Shown: piece by piece, positions 21,699-29,188 of the stretch
Layout: every line of letters starts with the position of its first letter
How positions within the stretch are numbered: position 1 is the stretch's first letter
Origin: a virus
Length of the DNA: 29,188 nucleotides
Direction: 5' to 3' (one strand)
Virus record (IMG/VR): IMGVR_UViG_3300047376_000570
Span: 1-29,188 of that record
The notes under the pieces: generated by a model
What the model saw: the letters and a program-made list of their open reading frames with translations, nothing else
Database searches by the model: none
Told to the model about the DNA's origin: nothing
Translations under genes and position numbers: made by a program

Positions 21699-22619
21699 AT
21701 GGGTTTACTATATCAAAACAACGAACAATACTACCTAGGAGCTGACGGCGTATGGAACAGTTACGATGAGAATTATGGCGATTACCAGTCTGTTTCTTTA
21801 AAAGATATAATAAATAATTTTATTATATCGTACGTTGGACAAGACAAGCTTATACCTAGAGTAAAAAGAACTGATGTAGCTTTTCACGCTCAACGCGGGT
21901 TAGCTGAAATGACTTTTGATATTTTACCATCATCTAAATGGATTGAAGTAGAAGTAGGTCCAACTTTGTCAACGCCACTTCCTCAAGACTTTGTAGGTTA
22001 TATAAAAATAGCAATGACAGATCAGTCAGGTATGGAAAGAATATTGTATCCTGCTAGAAAGACAGGTGATCCGCTTCCTTATGTTCAAGATCATAACTAC
22101 GAGTATTTATTTGACGAGCAGGACAGGCAAATAGTAACAGCAACTCCATCGGAAACATTTAAAAGATTTAGAACAGGTGAAGGACTAGGTGATAGTCCTA
22201 GTACGGACTTTCAGAATATGAACAACCCTGATTTACTGCAGCAAGGTGAGTTAGGTCGTAGATACGGTTTAGATCCTGAGCACTCTCAAAGTAATGGTGT
22301 ATTCTTTATAGATCCCATAAGAGGCGTTATGCACTTTAGCTCTAACATAGTGGGCCAAATGGTTACAATAAAATATGTATCGGATGGTTTAGCTACTGAT
22401 GAAGAAAGTAAAATTCACAAGTTTGCAGAAGAAGCGCTGTATAAATATATTGCGTATGCTATAGTTTCCACAAGACCAACAACGCCTGAGTATATTGTAT
22501 TAAGATGCAAGAAAGAAGCAAGAGCTTCTAAGCGAAACGCTAAATTAAGACTTTCAAATATAAAATTAGAAGAATTAACTCAAACTCTAAGAGGTAAGTC
22601 TAAGCAAATAAAACACTAA
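21699..22619 (+). CDS. Putative tail-tube/ring connector (gp11-like)
   Basis: A 306-residue protein 3 bases after the previous gene and 3 bases before the large tail protein. The segment SLKDIINNFIISYVGQDKLI, then DVAFHAQRGLAEMTFDIL (about 63-80), matches the helix layout of podovirus adaptor/ring proteins (T7 gp11 and crass-like ring proteins): a pair of helices followed by WIEVEVGPTLSTPLPQDFVG, a beta strand and the P-x-D-F-V loop. A beta section (FFIDPIRGVMHFSSNIVGQM) and a terminal basic helical region (RCKKEARASKRNAKLRLS) complete it. It should sit below the portal and receive the tail hub. The call is from pattern and synteny, without a defining motif. Confidence 0.65.
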   Translation: MGLLYQNNEQYYLGADGVWNSYDENYGDYQSVSLKDIINNFIISYVGQDKLIPRVKRTDVAFHAQRGLAEMTFDILPSSKWIEVEVGPTLSTPLPQDFVGYIKIAMTDQSGMERILYPARKTGDPLPYVQDHNYEYLFDEQDRQIVTATPSETFKRFRTGEGLGDSPSTDFQNMNNPDLLQQGELGRRYGLDPEHSQSNGVFFIDPIRGVMHFSSNIVGQMVTIKYVSDGLATDEESKIHKFAEEALYKYIAYAIVSTRPTTPEYIVLRCKKEARASKRNAKLRLSNIKLEELTQTLRGKSKQIKH

Positions 22620-22622
22620 AAT

Positions 22623-25600
22623 ATGCCTACATTAAAACACCACTTTCGTTATGGTAAAATGAATAAAGACCTAGACGAAAGATTAGTTGCCAATGGCGAA
22701 TACAGGGATGCTCTGAACGTGCAAGTTTCTAGTTCAGAAGGCAGTGATGTTGGTTCTTTACAAAATGTATTAGGTAACAAAAAACCTTACTCAAGCGATG
22801 TTGGAGTAATCGGTGCAACATGCGTTGGATCTATTAGAGACTCGCAAAATGAAAAAATATACTGGTTTATAGCTGGAACAAGTGTTTCGGCTATTGTAGA
22901 GTACAACCAACAAAATAATACGCACAATCCTGTTTTAGTGGATGCTAACTCTATATTAAATTTTAGTGAAAACAACCTTATAACAGGTATAAATATTATA
23001 GACGGGCTGTTATTTTGGACAGATGACCAAACAGAGCCTAAAGTAATAAATATAGAAAAATTTAAGCAAGGATCTACAGACTACCTAACCCACACTGAGC
23101 TTATTAGTGTTGCTACTGGTGTTTCTTATCAGTTTACTGAAGAAGACGTCACGGTAATAAAAAAGTCTCCTTTGAAAGCTCCTAGTATAGACATATCTAA
23201 CACAAAAAGAGTAACAGCGCAAGGAACTCCAGGTATATTAAACACCACAGTTACTGGTAATTTTTACGACGAAGACGAAGAAGGTTCTGTTCTAGAAGGT
23301 ACAGTTGTATCTACGATAATAACAGGTCAAGCGCCCACTTATATAGTAGGTGATTATGTTATATTAAACACAGGCGACGACGACGATATAAACGGCTTTG
23401 AGCCCGATTTTAGCATTAGAGCTCAAGTAATTTCTTTATCAGGCACAAGTATGCAAGTTGAAGTTTTATCAGCCCCAGATTTAGTACCTAGCGGAACTCA
23501 AGTATGGGATGTTGAGCTAGAGCAAGATGATCCAATGTTTGAAAATAAATTTATAAGATTTGCTTATAGATACAAATACAAGGATGGTGAGTTTTCAAGC
23601 ATAGGCCCTTTTTCTGAAATAGCTTTTATACCTAAAGATGATTTTGATTATGACCCCTCTAAAGGTTATAACTTAGCCATGCAAAATGATTGTAGATATT
23701 TAAGAATATATAATTTTGTACCAAGCGATATACCTAAGCAGGTTAAAGAAGTTGAAATAGTTTATAAAGACGAAAACTCCCCAGCGCTTTACACTGTTAA
23801 AAGCTTTAAACCATCTGACCCAGAGTGGCTATCAAATGGTTCTTTCGAGGTTGAATCCGAGGTTGTATATAAGGTAATACCGTCTAATCAATTACTAAGA
23901 CCCTGGGATAATGTCCCTAGAAAAGCAAAAGCTCAAGAGATGTCAGCTAACAGGCTTATATATGCTAATTATCTACAACAGTTCGACATGAAAGACGATA
24001 GAGGTAGAGACGTTACGCCTAACTTCAGCTTGTCAGTTATAAACAACTCAGACTACAACGATTACGTTCCAAAAAACCCAGGTAAGTCAATAAAATCTAT
24101 GAGGACTTACCAAATGGGTGTTGTTTACAAAGACGAGTACGGTAGAGAAACGCCTGTGTTTACAGACACAACTGGTTCTAAAAGAATAAACAAAGCAAGC
24201 GCGGTTAATTATAATAAGCTTCAAGTTAAACTAAACAATGAGCCGCCTAATTTTGCCACAGATTTTAAATTCTTTATAAAAGAAACATCTAATCAATACT
24301 ACAACTTAGCAATGGACAGGTGGTACGATGCTCAAGACGGTAATGTTTGGATTAGTTTTTCTTCGTCTGAAAGAAACAAAGTAGACGAAGAGACTTTTTT
24401 AATATTAAAAAAACGGCATGCTAGTGATGATTTTGTAGATGCTCTAGCTAAATACAAAATAATAGCAATTGAAAACGAAGCTCCTTTATATTTAAAAGAA
24501 CAAAAGGTTTCATATGGTATAGCTGATTATTCACCTGGAAACGTAACAGGCACTACTGCTAGGCCTATTGAAGGAGGATATAATTTTAAAATAACAGAAG
24601 CACAGCTTATAGACGATAGCTTAATAAGCGAGAACGTATTAAGCGACTCTGGTTTAGTTTTAAGATTTAAAAAAGACTTGTATATAACAGACTGGTATCC
24701 TATTGCTTCTATATCTGTAACAGGGCAGAGTAATAAAATATATGAATTTACAGTTGCCGAAAAGTTTGGATCTGACGTTGAGCCTTTTTCTACAGGTGAC
24801 ATGCAGCTAGAAATAGCTAGAATAGAGGTCAAAAACAAGGCTGAGTTTGCGGGTAGATTTTTTGTTAAACTAAACAGAGATGGTATATTAGAGGAAAATA
24901 TATTAAACACTATTGAGCAAGAATATGGTATTAAGGAAATAGCTTTAATGCAAAGAAAAACAAGTGTTCTAAGCGGCAGCGGCTGGAGAGACTGGCATCC
25001 TCATAAAAGAGGTTGGGTTACAGAAAACTCTCAAGGTGTAGCTACTTTAAATCATAGAAGCGGTAATAGAGATCTTTGGTTTGGAAATAGAGGCAGAAGC
25101 GTAGGCGACGGTATATATCCTGGAAATAGAATAATAACCTTTGCGTATCTTTGGTATGGAGCTGGTGACTCTTGGAGCTCTGGATCAGCTTTTGATAATA
25201 GAGACTTTGCTCTTGGAATACTAAAAATAGGAGCTAAATTTAGGTTTAGAGAAGATCCAGATCAAATTGTTTATACAGTGAAAGATTCTTTATTAACAGA
25301 GGGTAGAAATTACTCTACCTCTAGCAGAAAAAGAGGCTGGGGTAGTAATAAAAGATTTATTTTTCATTTAAAACTAGACAAAGAAATTCAAGGTTTTTCA
25401 GAAGCTGATTACCCTGAGTCTTGGATAAACGCTGGCATAGATAGAGCTGAGTTTCCTTTTCATATGGAATTACTGCAAGTTGATGCTGGAGATAACACTT
25501 TTTCAACAGATAACCCAGCTATATGGGAGACTGAACCAAAAGAAGACATAGGCTTAGATATATATTACGAAGCTACAGATGCTTTCCCTATATCAGAGCA

Positions 25601-26807
25601 CGGCGATGTTAAACAATTAGATTGGTTTAATTGCTACTCTTTTAAAAATGGTGTAGAATCAAATAGATTAAGAGACGACTTTAATAAAGTTCAAATATCA
25701 AAAGGCGTAAAAGCATCTTCAACGCTAGATCAAGAATATAAAGAAGAAAGAAAAGGTGCGGGTCTTATATTTTCAGGTATATTTAATTCAACATCAGGAA
25801 TTAATAGATTAAATCAGTTCATACAAGCAGAACCTATAACTAAGGACTTAAATCCTGCTTATGGTACAATACAAAAACTATACTCTAAGCCTACTAGAGA
25901 TGGTGATTTAATAGCTTTTTGTGAAGACAAAGTGTTTAATATATTGGCTAATAAAGATGCTTTATTTAATGCTGATGGAAACGCTAATATAACAAGCAAT
26001 AACGCCGTGTTAGGTCAAGCGCTACCTTACACTGGAGAGTTTGGTATTTCAAAGAACCCGGAGTCATTTGCTACGTATGGTTTTAGATCTTACTTTACTG
26101 ATAAAGCTAGAGGAGCGGTTTTAAGACTTTCAAGAAACGGAATAGAGCCAATATCTAAAGATGGCATGTTCGACTTCTTCAGAGACAAGCTAGCTAGCTG
26201 TTCTTTAATGATTGGTAGTTATGATGAAAATAAAGACCAATACAACTTAACGTTGACAAACTTAAACGAAACAGGTGTTGAAGATACAGTTTCATACTCT
26301 GAGTCTGTAAAAGGCTGGACAAGTAGATACTCCTTTTTAAAAGAAAGTGGCTTATCACTGAATAACATTTATTACACCTTTAAAAATGGCGAGCTGTATT
26401 CACATAACAACGAGACTAGAAATAACTTTTACGGTAATCAATATAACACGGAGGTTTCTTTGCTCATAAACGACATACCTGGATCTATCAAAAGTTACCA
26501 AACCCTTAACTACGAGGGCACAAAGTCTTATATTAAAAGCGATATTACTGATGATCAATTTTACAACGATCAAGATCAGCCAGGTTGGTGGTGTTCTTCT
26601 ATAAGTACAGATCTTCAAGAAGGTCATGTAGATCACTTTTTAGATAAGGAGGGTAAAAAGTTTCAGTATATAATGGGCAAAGCTACAACGTTAAGTAATC
26701 TTGATACTAAAGAGTTTTCTGTTCAAGGCATAGGCTCTTTCACTTCTATATCAGGTGACACTCAAATTAGCAAGGCGATTATAACAGTAACAGAAAACAA
26801 CGACTAA
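22623..26807 (+). CDS. Large tail hub/stabilisation protein (T7 gp12-like role)
   Basis: A 1394-residue, largely beta protein, the longest in the window. It opens with FRYGKMNKDLDERLVANGEY, then DALNVQVSSSEGSDVGSLQN, a signature I recall from tail stabilisation/nozzle proteins of crass-like and marine podoviruses. The long repeated strand blocks and the C-terminal FGISKNPESFATYGFRSYFT and WTSRYSFLKESGLSLNNIYY regions fit the beta-propeller nozzle class of T7 gp12. No tape-measure or sheath gene is present, consistent with a short tail. It attaches to the gp11-like ring and probably carries fibres. The start at 22623 preserves the conserved N-terminus. Confidence 0.75.
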   Translation: MPTLKHHFRYGKMNKDLDERLVANGEYRDALNVQVSSSEGSDVGSLQNVLGNKKPYSSDVGVIGATCVGSIRDSQNEKIYWFIAGTSVSAIVEYNQQNNTHNPVLVDANSILNFSENNLITGINIIDGLLFWTDDQTEPKVINIEKFKQGSTDYLTHTELISVATGVSYQFTEEDVTVIKKSPLKAPSIDISNTKRVTAQGTPGILNTTVTGNFYDEDEEGSVLEGTVVSTIITGQAPTYIVGDYVILNTGDDDDINGFEPDFSIRAQVISLSGTSMQVEVLSAPDLVPSGTQVWDVELEQDDPMFENKFIRFAYRYKYKDGEFSSIGPFSEIAFIPKDDFDYDPSKGYNLAMQNDCRYLRIYNFVPSDIPKQVKEVEIVYKDENSPALYTVKSFKPSDPEWLSNGSFEVESEVVYKVIPSNQLLRPWDNVPRKAKAQEMSANRLIYANYLQQFDMKDDRGRDVTPNFSLSVINNSDYNDYVPKNPGKSIKSMRTYQMGVVYKDEYGRETPVFTDTTGSKRINKASAVNYNKLQVKLNNEPPNFATDFKFFIKETSNQYYNLAMDRWYDAQDGNVWISFSSSERNKVDEETFLILKKRHASDDFVDALAKYKIIAIENEAPLYLKEQKVSYGIADYSPGNVTGTTARPIEGGYNFKITEAQLIDDSLISENVLSDSGLVLRFKKDLYITDWYPIASISVTGQSNKIYEFTVAEKFGSDVEPFSTGDMQLEIARIEVKNKAEFAGRFFVKLNRDGILEENILNTIEQEYGIKEIALMQRKTSVLSGSGWRDWHPHKRGWVTENSQGVATLNHRSGNRDLWFGNRGRSVGDGIYPGNRIITFAYLWYGAGDSWSSGSAFDNRDFALGILKIGAKFRFREDPDQIVYTVKDSLLTEGRNYSTSSRKRGWGSNKRFIFHLKLDKEIQGFSEADYPESWINAGIDRAEFPFHMELLQVDAGDNTFSTDNPAIWETEPKEDIGLDIYYEATDAFPISEHGDVKQLDWFNCYSFKNGVESNRLRDDFNKVQISKGVKASSTLDQEYKEERKGAGLIFSGIFNSTSGINRLNQFIQAEPITKDLNPAYGTIQKLYSKPTRDGDLIAFCEDKVFNILANKDALFNADGNANITSNNAVLGQALPYTGEFGISKNPESFATYGFRSYFTDKARGAVLRLSRNGIEPISKDGMFDFFRDKLASCSLMIGSYDENKDQYNLTLTNLNETGVEDTVSYSESVKGWTSRYSFLKESGLSLNNIYYTFKNGELYSHNNETRNNFYGNQYNTEVSLLINDIPGSIKSYQTLNYEGTKSYIKSDITDDQFYNDQDQPGWWCSSISTDLQEGHVDHFLDKEGKKFQYIMGKATTLSNLDTKEFSVQGIGSFTSISGDTQISKAIITVTENND

Positions 26808-26808
26808 A

Positions 26809-28452
26809 ATGGCTTTAACAAACTGCACTATAAACTCAGCATCAAGAACTGTAGATATAAATCAACCTTTAGGAAATGAGCCTGATGTTGATTTATTTAT
26901 AACTCCTGATCAAGGATACCTGGTTTCAGCTGATGATTTTGCTAACAATACTGTTGCAGATTTTAGAATAAACTCAATACTACTAGTTAACTCTACATCG
27001 GCATACGCAGAAGATAATAAAGTTAAAGTTATTATAGACTTAAAAGATGCTTTTGAGCCGTCTGGAGACGAAAATATAGTAATAGACATTGATGGAAAGG
27101 CTGTAAAGGCTGATGAAAGAGAGTACTTGATAAGTGGTACGTATAATTCAGTTCAGTCAGCTTCAACTATGAGTCCAGCTTACACAGGTAGATTTGAATC
27201 ACAGGGCCTAGAAGGATCTACTGCTTTACTTTTTGAAAAAACATTTACTGCTAATGCTGGTTATTATTATGAATCAGAACCTACTATTAGTATAAACTCT
27301 TCAAATGCTAGTGCTTATACGGTTGCTGAAGTTGATTACTTTGACAATACATTCTCTAATCACTTGATAGCGAAAAAGTTTACAATAAGTTATGAGTTTC
27401 CAAACTATGACATAACCACAGGTGAAGTTATAAACTTCAACGCAAGGGCTATTGCAATACCTGCATCTGGTTTAGAAATAATATCCTTTAATCAAAACAA
27501 AACACCAATCACAAATAGTGGCGGAATTAGATCTTTTAAGGTTTATGGAACGCCAGGAGCTAAGTTTAATGTAGTAGTTACAAAAATAAGTGATTCAAGC
27601 ACGTATGACTTTACTACTGGAACTTTCACATCAGCATCTACTGTGTTACAAGATGAAGAAATACAGTCCATAGGTTACACAAACGTTAGTTTAGTCTTAC
27701 CAACCACGTCAAGCGCTGAGCAATACGATGTGCTAATAACACCAGGCACTGGAACCACAGCTGCTAACTTCCCTGCTGACATACCTACTTTTACTCTAGG
27801 TCAAATATCTTCATTAAGTGAGCTAGAGGTTACAGCAACTACAACACAAGCTTTAACAGTTACTTATTCTGAAAACGTAATAAACGTTATACCTGGCCTT
27901 ACTTCTGCTGATGGATTACCTTTAGTAGATAAAAATTTACAAATAACAATAACATCAGCGTTAAAAGATCTATATATAAGAAGAAATCCAAGTTACAGCG
28001 ATTTTACTAATACAGATCCTTTAACTAACGGAGGAATGGTGTGGGATATAAATCCATTTTTACAAGGAGATGGCACGGGTGAAATAATAATATCTGGGTC
28101 TTTAAGAGTTTTCACATCGGGATCACAAGATGTTAGCTCTGTCATAGATTTAGATAATTTAATAAACCAGCAAGCTTTTGCTCAATCTATAACAACTCCG
28201 GTTTATGTTCCTCATGAAACACCTACAGATATACAGCTGTCAGTTTCAGATAACAACAACGACGATTTAACATACAGTGTAGTATCAAATCCGAGCATTG
28301 GAACTGTTTCTATAGATTCTAATGGCTTAGCAACTTACATACCTAATCAAGGTCAAGACGGGTCAGATTCTTTTACTTACAAAGCTAATGACGGTTTTGA
28401 AGATAGTAATGTGGCAACTGTAAACGTTTCAGTAGATATAGCGGCTCCTTAA
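26809..28452 (+). CDS. Tail-associated protein with C-terminal Ig/cadherin-like domain
   Basis: A 547-residue beta-rich protein starting 1 base after the tail hub stop. The body has many Ser/Thr/Asn strands without a clear family. Residues about 465-545 form a bacterial Ig/cadherin-like (VCBS-type) domain: TDIQLSVSDNNNDDLTYSVV, then the classical SNPSIGTVSIDSNGLATYIP and DSFTYKANDGFEDSNVATV. Such domains decorate tails and capsids and bind surface glycans. It has no signal peptide, as expected for a virion protein. It is likely a minor tail or fibre component that helps adsorption. The domain is secure; the role is inferred. Confidence 0.75.
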   Translation: MALTNCTINSASRTVDINQPLGNEPDVDLFITPDQGYLVSADDFANNTVADFRINSILLVNSTSAYAEDNKVKVIIDLKDAFEPSGDENIVIDIDGKAVKADEREYLISGTYNSVQSASTMSPAYTGRFESQGLEGSTALLFEKTFTANAGYYYESEPTISINSSNASAYTVAEVDYFDNTFSNHLIAKKFTISYEFPNYDITTGEVINFNARAIAIPASGLEIISFNQNKTPITNSGGIRSFKVYGTPGAKFNVVVTKISDSSTYDFTTGTFTSASTVLQDEEIQSIGYTNVSLVLPTTSSAEQYDVLITPGTGTTAANFPADIPTFTLGQISSLSELEVTATTTQALTVTYSENVINVIPGLTSADGLPLVDKNLQITITSALKDLYIRRNPSYSDFTNTDPLTNGGMVWDINPFLQGDGTGEIIISGSLRVFTSGSQDVSSVIDLDNLINQQAFAQSITTPVYVPHETPTDIQLSVSDNNNDDLTYSVVSNPSIGTVSIDSNGLATYIPNQGQDGSDSFTYKANDGFEDSNVATVNVSVDIAAP

Positions 28453-28468
28453 TAAAAAAATAAACACA

Positions 28469-28822
28469 ATGTCAACAACACAATCTATAACACTAACGTT
28501 TGATTTTCAAATTAATGACTCTGTTCAAATTGGAGATACAGCGTATTACACCCCACAGTCAGCTGTTGGTCCAAATAGCACTGGTGGAGAAATTGTAGTT
28601 ATTGGTGAAATAACAGCTATAAGCGAAAATAGCATAACTTGTAATATAGCTAGTAATACAGTTAGACCAACGAGCTTAGACTTTATATTGTTCAGCAAAG
28701 ATAATGCTGTAAATATGGCTAGTCCCTTAGGTTACTATGCTTTAGTTAATTTAAAAAATAATGACACATCTAGCGCGGAAATATTTAGTGTTGGCTCAGA
28801 AGTATTTGAGAGCAGTAAATAA
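28469..28822 (+). CDS. Small hypothetical protein in the tail region
   Basis: A 117-residue beta-rich protein behind the leader ttaataaaaaaataaacaca. It starts ITLTFDFQINDSVQIGDTAY, then has alternating strands (GGEIVVIGEITAISENSITC) and a mixed end. From memory similar sequences (V-Q-x-G-D-x-x-Y-Y) follow tail genes in marine phages. The appearance is of a small barrel of OB or SH3 type. It may be a minor virion protein. No motif defines its function. Confidence 0.65.
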   Translation: MSTTQSITLTFDFQINDSVQIGDTAYYTPQSAVGPNSTGGEIVVIGEITAISENSITCNIASNTVRPTSLDFILFSKDNAVNMASPLGYYALVNLKNNDTSSAEIFSVGSEVFESSK

Positions 28823-28839
28823 CACGTAATGATAACTAT

Positions 28840-29188
28840 ATGTCTAAAAGTAAAATTAAATCAAATAATAATAAATTAAGCAATTTTGTAAGTCAATTAG
28901 AAGACATGCAAAACTTAATGATAGAAAACAACGACATAGAAGGTGTATATGGTGATGGTAAAAACTTAGTAAACAACGACGTTTTTAAAATATCACATGA
29001 TTTTTCTGATCAATTGTATATGAGAAAAATGATTATGCCTGCGGGCTCGTTTGTAATAAGTGCAATGCATCATACAGATCATTTTTGGTTTTTAATGACT
29101 GGTAGAATACTAGTCACAACAGATGGTGAAGAAATAGAACACATAGCGCCTTGCTATGAAAAATCAATTAAAGGTGCTAAGAGATTAA
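28840..29188 (+). CDS. Cupin-like protein (3' partial)
   Basis: An open frame from ATG 28840 to the end of the window (116 complete codons, no stop), so it continues beyond. The first 35 residues are hydrophilic and helical (NNNKLSNFVSQLEDMQNLM). Residues about 65-115 show a cupin barrel: YMRKMIMPAGSFVISAMHHT, then DHFWFLMTGRILVTTDGEEI and IEHIAPCYEKSIKGAKR. His in MHHTDH are candidate metal ligands and G-R-I/V with a later P-x-x-x-x-x-x-G matches the family. I recall cupin-fold proteins with this HxTxHxFFLLxGRI layout in marine phages near tail genes. The function in phages is unclear: a sugar-binding or structural role are options. The upstream spacer has no Shine-Dalgarno. Confidence 0.7.
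   Translation, partial: MSKSKIKSNNNKLSNFVSQLEDMQNLMIENNDIEGVYGDGKNLVNNDVFKISHDFSDQLYMRKMIMPAGSFVISAMHHTDHFWFLMTGRILVTTDGEEIEHIAPCYEKSIKGAKRL

Noticed and set aside
1-29188. Complete circular phage genome
   Set aside because: Both ends are open frames of different genes (fibre and cupin-like), with no terminal repeat seen, and replication genes are absent.

Overview
The window is a contiguous block of late genes from a tailed double-stranded DNA phage. Every credible gene lies on the + strand and packing is tight, with many genes 0-10 bases apart or overlapping. The DNA is AT-rich. Almost no gene has a purine-rich Shine-Dalgarno sequence; starts follow A/T-rich leaders of the 'aaaaaataataaaATG' type, as in Bacteroidetes and their phages. 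From memory, many proteins resemble families in uncultured marine phages thought to infect Flavobacteriia. The head-to-tail gene set (large portal, two connector-sized proteins, one very large tail-hub-like protein, no tape measure, sheath or baseplate genes) points to a short-tailed (podovirus) virion. The host and virion type are inferences.

Layout. Bases 1-4605 hold two fibre or adhesin genes: a partial one with a self-cleaving S74 chaperone end, and one with YadA-like 14-residue repeats. Bases 4616-5332 hold two small unknowns. Bases 5354-7598 hold a translationally coupled groEL-like, groES-like and possible winged-helix trio. Bases 7601-11059 hold a cluster of small, mostly basic proteins, including an unlisted 52-residue peptide, an HExxH metallopeptidase-like protein and a GTA-type holin. 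Bases 11060-11481 are the only gene-free gap over 300 bases; from about 11155 to 11437 it is a GC-rich, clearly structured RNA candidate. Bases 11482-17380 hold three small or accessory genes, one of which looks like a tandem GroES fold, then a probable small terminase, the large terminase and the portal. Bases 17412-22619 hold an acidic scaffold-like protein, the major capsid protein, a conserved 255-residue protein and two connector-like proteins. Bases 22623-28822 hold a 1394-residue tail hub/stabilisation protein, an Ig-like tail protein and a small unknown. The last 349 bases are the 5' part of a cupin-like gene that runs off the end.

The genes fit one late programme: build and fill the head (scaffold, capsid, portal, terminase), attach tail and fibres, fold difficult proteins with phage chaperonins, then lyse (holin). 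No integrase, replication gene, tRNA, CRISPR or insertion sequence was seen.

The two most interesting signals are (a) a chaperonin system with one GroEL-like protein and two different GroES-like proteins, one apparently a double barrel like chloroplast Cpn20, and (b) a roughly 280-nt structured RNA with two C(UNCG)G loops, two GNRA loops inside a duplicated motif, and a 13-bp long-range helix that competes with a local hairpin, placed directly upstream of the packaging genes.
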